A stretch of 22,909 nucleotides of DNA from Candidatus Avelusimicrobium faecicola. Lineage in GTDB: Bacteria; Elusimicrobiota; Elusimicrobia; Elusimicrobiales; Elusimicrobiaceae. Numbering within the stretch: position 1 is the first letter of the stretch; the number at the start of each line of letters is the position of its first letter. Under the pieces are notes generated by a model that worked only from the letters and a program-made list of their open reading frames with translations, was not told where the DNA came from and made no database searches. Below, one piece after another: positions 1-6,120 of this stretch. The stretch spans positions 1 to 22,909 of the forward strand of contig UQFW01000019.1 in assembly GCA_900540405.1 (NCBI GenBank), written 5' to 3'. A program made the position numbers and the translations under genes.

Positions 1-104
1 CCTTAAAATATGGGGGCTTTGCCTGCCGTTATTTAATAGGGGTTGTTTGGGTTTCTTTTTTTTGATAAATTTTGTTATAAGCAAAACAAAAAAAGAGGTT
101 TTAC

Positions 105-647
105 ATGAAAAACGCAAATATAAGCCGTTTAGGCGGCTTCACGCTGATTGAATTATTAGTCGTGGTACTGATTATCGGCATTTTAGCTGCTGTGGCACTG
201 CCTGAGTATGGTAAGGCGGTGGAGCGCTCCCGCATGACGGAAGCCATTACACTCATGGACAGCGTTGTTAAAGCCCAACGCCTCCAACTTATGCAAACCA
301 ACCGCTATGCGAGAGATTTTGAGGAGTTAGATGTTGCTCCCAAGGGAGCCACGGGGAGGGAATATTACACCAAAGGGGACCCGCGGACCGGTAGAGGTGG
401 AAATGGGGTCCGGATACGCCTGTATAGTGATGGAGTAGGTGCTGTGCGTGACTATGATGCAATGTCCAATACATTGAAATATGTATATCAGTTGGAACGC
501 TATTATCAGAGTGATAACGTCACTTGCGTAGGAAACAACCAAGCCGGGGAAGAATTATGTGCGGACTTTTGCGGGATTGATACTCCGATTTTAGTGTGTT
601 GTAATAACGGCACCCGTGGGCACTGCCCACGCCCCGCTAACAACTAA
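105..647 (+). CDS. Type IV pilin-like prepilin
   Basis: This is a 180-residue prepilin, expected to be cleaved by a prepilin peptidase and assembled into a type IV pilus or pseudopilus at the inner membrane. A short basic leader (residues 1-11) ends at Gly11, followed by the classic class III signal GFTLIELLVVVLIIGILAAV. Phe12 would become the mature N-terminus and Glu16 is the conserved Glu5 of the mature pilin. The hydrophobic helix runs to about residue 34. The C-terminal domain is rich in cysteine (seven Cys after about residue 140), suggesting disulfides in the globular head. AGAGG at 94-98 precedes the ATG by six bases and fixes the start. The gene stands alone, with a hairpin downstream at 751-778. 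The N-terminal block resembles the abundant pilin-like proteins of Elusimicrobiota. Which pilin class it belongs to cannot be told from sequence reading. Confidence 0.9.
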   Translation: MKNANISRLGGFTLIELLVVVLIIGILAAVALPEYGKAVERSRMTEAITLMDSVVKAQRLQLMQTNRYARDFEELDVAPKGATGREYYTKGDPRTGRGGNGVRIRLYSDGVGAVRDYDAMSNTLKYVYQLERYYQSDNVTCVGNNQAGEELCADFCGIDTPILVCCNNGTRGHCPRPANN

Positions 648-750
648 TCCACTCCTAAAGTCTATTCCCCTTAAAACGGCATAACTAGGCTTATAAAAAG
701 GCTTAAAACAGCATAAAACAGCTTCAACCGCCTTAAAACACCAAAAAAGG

Positions 751-778
751 CCCCTCGCGCGATGAAAAACGCGAGGGG
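751..778. terminator. Bidirectional hairpin terminator, better U-tract on the minus side
   Basis: A perfect 9-bp stem (CCCCTCGCG at 751-759 pairs with 770-778) encloses a 10-base loop. On the plus strand it is followed only by TTATCT. On the minus strand it is followed by CCTTTTTTGG, a proper U-rich tail. It can end the pilin transcript, but its polarity suits a transcript coming from the right on the minus strand even better. Confidence 0.75.
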
Positions 779-1172
779 TTATCTAGCCAGGCATTCCATG
801 GTTTTCTCTTTCCTAAAGGCCAAATTGTGCCCATATTCGCCAGTTGAAAGGATTTAAGCCAACGGTCGTAGCCCCCTGTTTGATGCCCCGTCCCATCTCT
901 CCGGGGTTCTCCAGCCTTCCTCAAAAGGCCGGCCCGGGGCTTGTGCAACGGATAACCGGCACCAACGCAAGACCACCACGCCGCCGAAACTTAAAAGAAC
1001 TTTCTTTTTCTATGTTGAAATCCCCTCCGCGCGCACCGTAAAACCGGTTTCACGCGGAACAAACTTCAAATAGTTGCCGCGGCTCTCGCCATACATCATA
1101 CGGCATAGCTGAAAACCGCCTGCTTTTTCTGTCAAATACTACGCACTGCCATTAGGTTATACTAAGAGTATA
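779..1172 (-). other. Stretch without a confident gene; possible minus-strand RNA or gene remnant
   Basis: No reading frame here is convincing. On the minus strand an open stretch of 42 codons from 1135 (TTG) or 29 codons from 1099 (ATG ATG) runs to a TAG at 1012-1010. It contains the plausible peptide MMYGESRGNYLKFVPR but has no good Shine-Dalgarno sequence. Between 1009 and 779 the minus strand is GC-rich with short complementary segments and ends in the U-tailed terminator at 751-778. It could be a small protein with a long 3' region, an unknown RNA, or the decayed end of a gene. I could not match it to tmRNA, RNase P RNA, SRP RNA or a known riboswitch. Confidence 0.3.
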
Positions 1173-1173
1173 A
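1157..1173. promoter_or_regulatory. Perfect palindrome TTATACTAAGAGTATAA
   Basis: Two 7-base arms (TTATACT and AGTATAA) flank a 3-base centre. Each arm holds a near -10 hexamer (TATACT, TATAAT). It lies just past the 3' end of the regulator gene at 1214 and upstream of the unexplained minus-strand stretch. It is the right size for a homodimer binding site. The function is inferred; no promoter -35 was found at the right spacing. Confidence 0.35.
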
Positions 1174-1213
1174 TGGAAGAATGGCTAAAATCAAGGGGTA
1201 AATCCTATTTATT

Positions 1214-1867
1214 TTATTCCCCGAGCAGTACCTTAAACACAATAACCCCTTTTGCCTGCTCTAATGGGTCTGCGGGGCGTTTTTGCCCCTCTATATCCAA
1301 CCAAATTTGTCCGTCTTGCCGGAACACCCGTGCCGCCAATAACCCAAGCGGAGTGCGGATTAACTGCTCCTGCCCGGGGGCCCATTCGGTAGAGGGTTTT
1401 ACGGCGGCTATCAGGCGGGGGGAAAGTTGGAGCATAAATTGCGCTCCCCGCGTGCGCAAACGCGGCAACGTCCACCATTCCAGTACATCACTGTCCTCAA
1501 AAATGGGTGCGCCGTCCGGCGGCAGTTGTGCCAGTAGCGGCAGGGCCGCGCTGTTGCTTTGCGCGCTGAGTACAGGGCGGGCGGTGTAGGGCGTTTCGCT
1601 TTCGCGCAAACAGTGGTGGGGCGTGCTTTCCGCCGCTAGCGGATAAGCCACGCGGGAAGAATCTTCAAACAAGCGGGTGACGCCGTATAAATCCAAGCCG
1701 AACAGCGCCGCCATTTGCTGGGCATATCCCTTGGACGGGTGGCGTTTGCCGGTGGTCCAGAGGGCAACGGTGGCGGTGGAAACTTTTAATATTTTAGCTA
1801 ACTTTGCTTGCGCGCCGCGCAGTACGCCGCCGTTCCATTTTTCTAATTGTTTTTCAAATTTATTCAT
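1214..1867 (-). CDS. Helix-turn-helix transcriptional regulator with S24-like C-terminal part
   Basis: This 217-residue protein has an N-terminal XRE-like helix-turn-helix around residues 18-58. The segment LAKILKVSTATVALWTTGKR is a good match to the helix 2-helix 3 unit that contacts DNA, followed by KGYAQQMAALFGL. From about residue 105 (ALPLLAQLPPDGAPI) it resembles the entry to the LexA/CI-type S24 fold. The Ser-Met of the catalytic serine motif and a clear catalytic lysine are not visible, so self-cleavage in an SOS-type response looks unlikely. AGGAGG at 1871-1876, three to four bases before the ATG, fixes the start. A probable promoter lies at 1902-1930 and overlaps a divergent one, the layout of an autoregulated repressor. 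It may be the repressor of the downstream prophage or an independent regulator; the transporter gene between them leaves this open. Confidence 0.8.
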   Translation of the reverse strand: MNKFEKQLEKWNGGVLRGAQAKLAKILKVSTATVALWTTGKRHPSKGYAQQMAALFGLDLYGVTRLFEDSSRVAYPLAAESTPHHCLRESETPYTARPVLSAQSNSAALPLLAQLPPDGAPIFEDSDVLEWWTLPRLRTRGAQFMLQLSPRLIAAVKPSTEWAPGQEQLIRTPLGLLAARVFRQDGQIWLDIEGQKRPADPLEQAKGVIVFKVLLGE

Positions 1868-1901
1868 GGGAACCTCCTAAAAACACATGGCAAAATGCCC
1901 T

Positions 1902-1930
1902 TGTATAAAACCCTTGACAAATACTAACAA
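1902..1930 (-). promoter_or_regulatory. Probable promoter of the regulator gene
   Basis: Read on the minus strand, TTGTTA (1930-1925) and TATACA (1907-1902) are separated by 17 bases and lie about 35 bases upstream of the regulator ATG. Its -35 region overlaps the spacer of the plus-strand promoter at 1914-1943, so one bound protein could control both. Confidence 0.55.
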
Positions 1931-1943
1931 AATTTACTACACT
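1914..1943 (+). promoter_or_regulatory. Probable divergent promoter reading into a structured region
   Basis: A perfect TTGACA (1914-1919) is followed after 18 bases by TACACT (1938-1943). The expected start of transcription, near 1950, falls at the base of a perfect 12-bp hairpin (1948-1959 with 1966-1977). No protein gene follows on this strand for more than 1.7 kb, so the product is probably RNA. Confidence 0.55.
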
Positions 1944-1947
1944 AGCA

Positions 1948-2234
1948 TTATTAAACCGGTGGCCGCCGGTTTAATAAAATAAAGAAGTTGAGTTGTGGCA
2001 CTTATTTGCTAACCTGCCTTACCGGGTGGCCCGTCTCCCGGGTCGGTACTTTGCCTAAAAGTATGTTTACGCGGCAAGGCGCGGTTGTAGGCTCTGCCAG
2101 GAGCTACAACTATTATAACAAATAATAAGTGCGTTTGGTTAGTAAAGTTATGTTAGTTTGTAAAGACGGACCCAACTTAAAAGGGCACCCCGGGCTTCCT
2201 CGGCTACATAACTTTACTGGCCTTTTTGCAGGCC
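1948..2234 (+). ncRNA. Candidate structured non-coding RNA divergent from the regulator
   Basis: This gene-free stretch is full of helices. In order: a 12-bp hairpin at 1948-1977; a closing stem GCACTTATT (1998-2006) with 2124-2132; inside it hairpins TACCG (2020-2024) with 2044-2048, TTGCC (2051-2055) with GGCAA (2073-2077), and GTTGTA (2084-2089) with TACAAC (2105-2110) extended by GCTC/GAGC; then a perfect 13-bp stem 2141-2153 with 2206-2218, followed by GGCC and TTTTT (2223-2227). A further helix TTTGCTAACC (2005-2014) with 2137-2146 needs one G-U pair on the plus strand but would be an A-C mismatch on the minus strand, which favours plus-strand transcription. The promoter at 1914-1943 fits. 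I do not recognise an RNA family. A 20-codon ATG frame at 2063 without a ribosome site is probably incidental. Confidence 0.45.
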
Positions 2235-2269
2235 CGGAAGTGCTTTTTATGTTGTTTTTAACGGGCGGC

Positions 2270-3661
2270 TTAATGCCAACCGAAAATAAACGGCGGTATC
2301 AGCAAAATGATAGACAGCACCGCCAGTATAATTTGCAACGGCACGTTCCACTTGGCCCATTTCAGCCACGGTATGCCCGCCATGCCAATCGCGGCCATGG
2401 TCACCGGGGCGGTGGGGATAATGGCGTTGGTCCACCCTTCGCCAAACTGGTAGGCCAAAATGGCCGTTTGCGGGGCGATACCAATAATGTCCGCCAGTGG
2501 AATCATCACCGGCATAGTCAGCACCGCCTGGCCGGAGCCGGACGCCACAAAAAAGTTAATAAACGAGTGCGCCACAAACATTCCCTCGGCGGCCATCAGC
2601 GGGTGCATTTGCCCAATCACTTGGGTAATGCCGTACAGTACGGTATCCAAAATGCGGCCGTCGGTGGCAATAACCACAATGGCGCGCGCCAACGCTAACA
2701 TAATAGACACGCTAACCATACTGCGCGCGCCGTCTATAATAGCGTCCGTCGTTTGGTTGAGGGACAATTTGCCCACCACCGCGCAGACGAGCCCCACGCC
2801 CAAAAACAGGCCGGAAATTTCCACAATATACCAGTGATAAAACGCCACTCCGGCTACTAAGGCACCCATACCGGCGGCAAAAATAAGTATAATCCAAATA
2901 TGGCGGGCGGTAAATTTGGGTTTTTCCAATACATTTAATTGTAAATTTTTGCGTTTTTCAAGGTCTATTTCATAAGTGATACTTTTTTTAGGGTTTTTGC
3001 GCACGCGCTCGCCATACCAAGTGACAAAGCCAATCACCGTAGCCGTGCAAATGCCCCACACCAGAAAGCGGTACCCCATGCCGGAATAAAGCGGCAGTTG
3101 GGCAATCCCTTGAGAAATCCCCACCGTAAACGGGTTCATAAAGGCGGAGTCAAACCCCACCCACGCACCCAGGAACGGAATACTGACCCCTACCACCGTA
3201 TCATACCCCAAAGACAGCGCCAGCGGGATAAAGAGGGGGATAAAAATAAGCGTTTCTTCCTCCATGCCAAACACGGCGCCGCCCAGCGAAAATAAAATCA
3301 TACTGGAGGGTATAAAAAACTTTTTGAGCAGCTCCTGTTTGGAAAACAAATAACTGGTGCCCAAAATAACGGCGTTGACGGTTCCGGTGCGTTCAATAAT
3401 GGTAAAAATGGCCCCGGTAATAAAGATAAATACAATAATGTCGGCGCAATCGCCAAAGGCTTTGGCGGGGGCGGTCAGCACGGCCCCAATGCCTTGCGGG
3501 GCGGAGTCTACCCGGTGGTAGGAACCGGCAACCGTATAGGTGCGGCCGTCTTTTTGAACGGTGTTATATTGCCCGGCGGGCAGAAAATAAGTCAGTGCGG
3601 CCACCACAATCATAATGGCAAAAATCAGGCCGTAAATATTGATAGAGAAAGTTTTTTTCAT
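2270..3661 (-). CDS. YfcC/DcuC-family membrane transporter
   Basis: This 463-residue integral membrane protein belongs to the YfcC branch of the C4-dicarboxylate anaerobic carrier family (PF03606), whose members are ion-coupled carriers for dicarboxylates, basic amino acids or peptides. It starts with a transmembrane helix (GLIFAIMIVVAALTYFLPAG), has a soluble loop with QKDGRTYTVAGSYHRV, and then alternates hydrophobic helices with the family-typical stretch LGGAVFGMEEETLIFIPLF (about residues 120-140), a long cytoplasmic loop near residues 218-250, and a second helical half ending in PPFIFGWH. Length and layout are normal for the family. There is no Shine-Dalgarno; a TATAAT on the minus strand ends seven bases before the ATG, suggesting a leaderless mRNA. 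The substrate cannot be read from sequence. It is probably a host gene beside the phage, though cargo status cannot be excluded. Confidence 0.88.
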   Translation of the reverse strand: MKKTFSINIYGLIFAIMIVVAALTYFLPAGQYNTVQKDGRTYTVAGSYHRVDSAPQGIGAVLTAPAKAFGDCADIIVFIFITGAIFTIIERTGTVNAVILGTSYLFSKQELLKKFFIPSSMILFSLGGAVFGMEEETLIFIPLFIPLALSLGYDTVVGVSIPFLGAWVGFDSAFMNPFTVGISQGIAQLPLYSGMGYRFLVWGICTATVIGFVTWYGERVRKNPKKSITYEIDLEKRKNLQLNVLEKPKFTARHIWIILIFAAGMGALVAGVAFYHWYIVEISGLFLGVGLVCAVVGKLSLNQTTDAIIDGARSMVSVSIMLALARAIVVIATDGRILDTVLYGITQVIGQMHPLMAAEGMFVAHSFINFFVASGSGQAVLTMPVMIPLADIIGIAPQTAILAYQFGEGWTNAIIPTAPVTMAAIGMAGIPWLKWAKWNVPLQIILAVLSIILLIPPFIFGWH

Positions 3662-3667
3662 TTGTAT

Positions 3668-3698
3668 ATTATAGTTTATTTCCGTCAGTACACACCAA
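3668..3698 (-). promoter_or_regulatory. Probable promoter of the transporter gene (leaderless start)
   Basis: On the minus strand TATAAT (3673-3668) sits seven bases from the ATG at 3661, with a weak TTGGTG (3698-3693) 19 bases upstream. Transcription would start at or next to the start codon, in line with the missing ribosome binding site. Confidence 0.4.
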
Positions 3699-3703
3699 AA
3701 AAT

Positions 3704-4156
3704 ATGGATAAATTAACGCTGGAAAATTTAATTTTTGCCCACGCGGCCCGGTTGGAAAGCCCGGTTTGGGCACACCGCGGGCGGCTGTTCGCGCCGGATA
3801 AAAAACCGTTGTTGCGGGCGCTTATCCGGGTGTATAACCGTTTTTTTGCGCGGGAAAACGCGCGCTTTTTGCGGGGCGCTCCGGGCGAAAGCCGCCGGGC
3901 CCGCTTTTGGGGCGGCGCTTGGGCGGAAACGCCGCCCGCCCTGTGTGAGCGGCTCCCGCGGCTGTATTTGCGGCGCGAGGTGGAACAATTTTACAAAACT
4001 TGCCGCACCGCCCGCGTGCCTGCTTACAAAACTTGCCGCGCCGCCCGCGTGCCTGCTTATAAAACTTGCCGCACCGCCCGCGTGCCTGCTTACAAAACCT
4101 GCCGCGCCGCCCGCGTATCTGCAAAAAATAAATTTGACAAAACAAAATTTATTTGA
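3704..4156 (+). CDS. Unrecognised basic protein with C-terminal 11-residue tandem repeats
   Basis: This 150-residue reading frame diverges from the transporter. Its first 96 residues (MDKLTLENLIFAHAARLESP at the start) look like a real, Arg-rich alpha-helical protein, but I do not recognise a family. Residues 97-140 are four copies of YKTCR(T/A)ARVPA encoded by 33-base tandem repeats, with a short tail KNKFDKTKFI. There is no ribosome binding site before the ATG, and the stop codon lies in the promoter of the terminase operon. It may be a genuine small protein whose end was extended by repeat expansion, the remnant of a gene, or a chance frame in GC-rich DNA. Confidence 0.4.
   Translation: MDKLTLENLIFAHAARLESPVWAHRGRLFAPDKKPLLRALIRVYNRFFARENARFLRGAPGESRRARFWGGAWAETPPALCERLPRLYLRREVEQFYKTCRTARVPAYKTCRAARVPAYKTCRTARVPAYKTCRAARVSAKNKFDKTKFI
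3992..4123 (+). repeat. Four adjacent 33-base tandem repeats
   Basis: Units begin at 3992, 4025, 4058 and 4091 with no spacer. Each starts TACAAAACTTGCCGC (one TAT variant, one CCT variant). Copies 1 and 3 share ACC at codon 6, copies 2 and 4 share GCC, so the array looks like a duplicated 66-base pair of units. Copy 4 has diverged at its end. The period is a multiple of three and keeps the reading frame open. Confidence 0.9.
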
Positions 4157-4162
4157 TATAAT
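4134..4162 (+). promoter_or_regulatory. Perfect sigma70-type promoter for the terminase operon
   Basis: TTGACA (4134-4139), a 17-base spacer and TATAAT (4157-4162) match the consensus exactly. The start of transcription is expected near 4169, about 110 bases before the TerS start codon and directly in front of the hairpin at 4171-4200. Confidence 0.85.
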
Positions 4163-4170
4163 ATATTTAC

Positions 4171-4215
4171 AAATTACAAATGCGCAAGTGTTTGTAATTT
4201 TTTTCTTTTCTTTTT
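4171..4215 (+). terminator. Hairpin with T-rich tail right at the transcript start (attenuator or operator)
   Basis: AAATTACAAA (4171-4180) pairs perfectly with TTTGTAATTT (4191-4200) around a 10-base loop, followed by TTTTCTTTTCTTTTT (4201-4215). Lying within the first 35 or so bases of the predicted RNA, it could act as an attenuator or early terminator of the packaging operon. As DNA, the same palindrome overlaps the start region and could be an operator. Confidence 0.6.
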
Positions 4216-4279
4216 GGAAATTCCACACGCGCCCGCCGGGCGCACCGGGGGGCTTTTCGGGCTCCCGATGGGGGTTTCC

Positions 4280-4726
4280 ATGGTTCAACATTCAACTAAA
4301 ACACTAAAAAAACCGCGCGAAAAAGCCTTGCCGTATGCGGAAGATTTTGCCGCGCAACTGCTTGCCTTTTTTGATGTGCCGCCTTTTAAGGTGACGGAAG
4401 TGCTTAAAAAAGACGGCTCTGTTTCTCTGGTAGAAACGGTGTGCGAACTGCCCACCTTTGAGGCTTTTGCCAAAGTGTTGGGCACCACCAAAGCCACCTT
4501 GGTTAAGTGGGAAAATGCACACCCGGCCTTTGCACAGGCCGCCGCCAAAGCGCGCGATTTGCAAAGCAACATTCTTATCCAAAACAGTTTGCGGGGGAAT
4601 TATTCGTCCTCTTTTGCCGTGCTGACCGCCAAAAATTTATTGGGGTGGAAAGACGGCAAGGACGACGCCCATTGTGTGCAAAAGCCGCTGGTGGTGCGGT
4701 GGGGGGAACCGTGCCCGGAAAAATAA
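4280..4726 (+). CDS. Phage terminase small subunit
   Basis: TerS binds phage DNA and recruits the large subunit to start head filling. From Met at 4280 the protein has 148 residues. A helix-turn-helix-like region (TFEAFAKVLGTTKATLVKWE) is followed by HPAFAQAAAKARDLQSNIL and QNSLRGNYSSSFAVLTAKNL, a common ending of small terminase subunits that ends GWKD. The start is uncertain: Met codons at 4214, 4268 and 4280 are in frame. I chose 4280 because the G-run at 4270-4274 sits five bases upstream and similar proteins begin near this point. It is the first gene behind the promoter at 4134 and overlaps TerL by 16 bases, so the two are probably translationally coupled. Confidence 0.82.
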   Translation: MVQHSTKTLKKPREKALPYAEDFAAQLLAFFDVPPFKVTEVLKKDGSVSLVETVCELPTFEAFAKVLGTTKATLVKWENAHPAFAQAAAKARDLQSNILIQNSLRGNYSSSFAVLTAKNLLGWKDGKDDAHCVQKPLVVRWGEPCPEK

Positions 4727-6033
4727 AAAATGCCGTTCAAACGGCGGTCATTCCCTATCAGCCGCGCTACCCGCAAACGCTCATCCACCCGCAGTTGGAA
4801 ACGCACCGCTTTTGCGTGCTGGTCACGCACCGCCAAATGGGCAAAACCGTTTGCGCGGTCAACCATTTGTTAAAAAGCGCGCTTATCAACACCCGCCCGG
4901 CCCCGCGCTATTTTTATGTGGCGCCGCTACTCAAACAGGCTAAAATGATTGCCTGGGATTACTTCAAGCGTTATTCGGCCCCTATTCCGGGGGTGAAAAT
5001 AAACGAGGCCGAACTTTGCATTACACTGCCGACGGGAGCCAAAATTTGGGTGGCCGGGGCCGATAACCCCGACGCCTTGCGCGGAACGTATGCCGACGGC
5101 GTGGCGTTGGACGAATACGCCCAAATTAAACCCGGCGTATTTGACGAAATTATCCGCCCCATGCTCCTTTCCCGCGGCGGGTGGACTCTGTTTACCGGCA
5201 CCCCCAAAGGGCAAAATGCGTTTTATGATTTGTTCACTTACGCCCAAAAAGCCGCGCGCCAACAGCCGGATTTGTGGTGGTGCGGCGTGTATCCGGCCGA
5301 TACCACGGGCGTAATTGCGCCCGACGAGTTGGAGCGTATCCGCCAAGCCACTCCGGCCAATGTGTTCAGGCAGGAATATCTGTGTGATTTTGCCGCTTCT
5401 TGTGATAATGTGTTAATCCCGGTAGACGTAGTCAGCGCGGCTTTTCAGCGGCATTACGGCGCGGCGGAAGTGGCCGGAGCCCCGCGCGTAATGGGGGTGG
5501 ACCCCGCCCGCTTTGGGGATGACCGCAGCGTTATTTTCTGCCGCCAAGGGTTGCAGGCGTATGCCCCGCGCGTATTCAAAAAACTGGATAATATGGCGCT
5601 GGCCACCCGCGTGGCGGTGGAAATGCAACACTTCCGCCCGGACGCGGTATTTATAGACGCGGGCTGTGGCGGCGGAGTGATTGACCGCGTGCGCCAACTG
5701 GGTTTTTGCGTGACGGAAGTGCCGTTCGGCTCCGCCCCGGTAAAGGCCGGGCAATATGCCAATAAGCGGGCCGAAATGTGGGGCGAAATGGCCGCCTGGC
5801 TCAAAGCCGGAGGGGCCTTGCCTCCCGGGGGAGAACTGCGGGCCGATTTGTGTGCCCCGGTGTATGATTTTGACGTGGCCGGGCGGTTAAGATTGGAGCC
5901 TAAAGAAAAAATTAAGGAGCGCACCGGCCGCTCGCCGGATTTGGGGGATGCCCTGGCGCTGACGTTTGCCTTCCCGGTGCGCCGCGGCGCATTTGCGGCG
6001 GAGTTCGCCCGGTATGAGTACGGGGTATTATAG
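4711..6033 (+). CDS. Phage terminase large subunit (packaging ATPase-nuclease)
   Basis: TerL is the motor that pumps DNA into the procapsid and cuts the concatemer. The 440-residue protein from the GTG at 4711 shows a Walker A of the phage type, THRQMGKT (39-46), a Walker B VALDEYA (131-137, Asp134-Glu135), and a coupling segment TGTPKGQNAFYDLF. The C-terminal RNase H-like nuclease has three acidic positions: VMGVDPARFGDD (Asp264), VFIDAGCGGG (Asp316) and SPDLGDALAL (Asp413). All key residues are present, so the enzyme looks intact. The frame stays open upstream to 4507, but that part overlaps TerS and is not conserved-looking. GTG 4711 has a G-rich stretch (4701-4706) four bases ahead and begins just before the TerS stop. 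A terminator follows at once. Confidence 0.93.
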   Translation: MPGKIKNAVQTAVIPYQPRYPQTLIHPQLETHRFCVLVTHRQMGKTVCAVNHLLKSALINTRPAPRYFYVAPLLKQAKMIAWDYFKRYSAPIPGVKINEAELCITLPTGAKIWVAGADNPDALRGTYADGVALDEYAQIKPGVFDEIIRPMLLSRGGWTLFTGTPKGQNAFYDLFTYAQKAARQQPDLWWCGVYPADTTGVIAPDELERIRQATPANVFRQEYLCDFAASCDNVLIPVDVVSAAFQRHYGAAEVAGAPRVMGVDPARFGDDRSVIFCRQGLQAYAPRVFKKLDNMALATRVAVEMQHFRPDAVFIDAGCGGGVIDRVRQLGFCVTEVPFGSAPVKAGQYANKRAEMWGEMAAWLKAGGALPPGGELRADLCAPVYDFDVAGRLRLEPKEKIKERTGRSPDLGDALALTFAFPVRRGAFAAEFARYEYGVL

Positions 6034-6081
6034 GCCCAGGCATTTTCTGGGCCCAAACGCCGCGGCGCGTGGGCCCTTTTT
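6033..6081 (+). terminator. Terminator after TerL, with an overlapping alternative hairpin
   Basis: GGGCCCA (6049-6055) pairs with TGGGCCC (6070-6076) around a GC-rich interior and is followed by TTTTT (6077-6081), a typical intrinsic terminator. A second hairpin, 6033-6039 with 6047-6053, shares bases 6049-6053 with it, so only one of the two can form at a time. The terminator separates the packaging genes from the two cargo genes behind it. Confidence 0.7.
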
Positions 6082-6084
6082 CCC

Positions 6085-6113
6085 TTGTCAGCAAAGTGTA
6101 AAAAGGGTAAATT
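6085..6113 (+). promoter_or_regulatory. Possible promoter of the ChaN/TraB-like cargo genes
   Basis: TTGTCA (6085-6090) and TAAATT (6108-6113) are 17 bases apart. Transcription would begin about at the ATG at 6121, giving a leaderless message. The -10 is imperfect, but the site lies exactly between a terminator and the first cargo gene. Confidence 0.45.
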
Positions 6114-6120
6114 ATTTAAT

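Noticed and set aside
8..30. Sigma54-type promoter before the pilin gene
   Set aside because: GGGGGCTTTGCC only loosely resembles the -24/-12 pattern, and the spacing of conserved GG and GC is wrong.
733..948. 71-codon minus-strand frame running through the terminator
   Set aside because: It starts at a TTG without a ribosome site, reads through the hairpin at 751-778, and its peptide resembles no known protein.
1948..2234. tmRNA, RNase P RNA, 6S RNA or a common riboswitch
   Set aside because: The conserved sequences of these classes (for example the tmRNA ends, GAGGAAAGTC of RNase P RNA, cobalamin or TPP boxes) were looked for and not found on either strand.
3992..4123. Possible CRISPR array
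   Set aside because: The 33-base units are directly adjacent without spacers and keep a reading frame, so this is a tandem repeat.
4507..4710. Upstream extension of the TerL frame
   Set aside because: It lies entirely within TerS in another frame. The GTG at 4711 has a G-rich site ahead and gives the normal TerL N-terminus.
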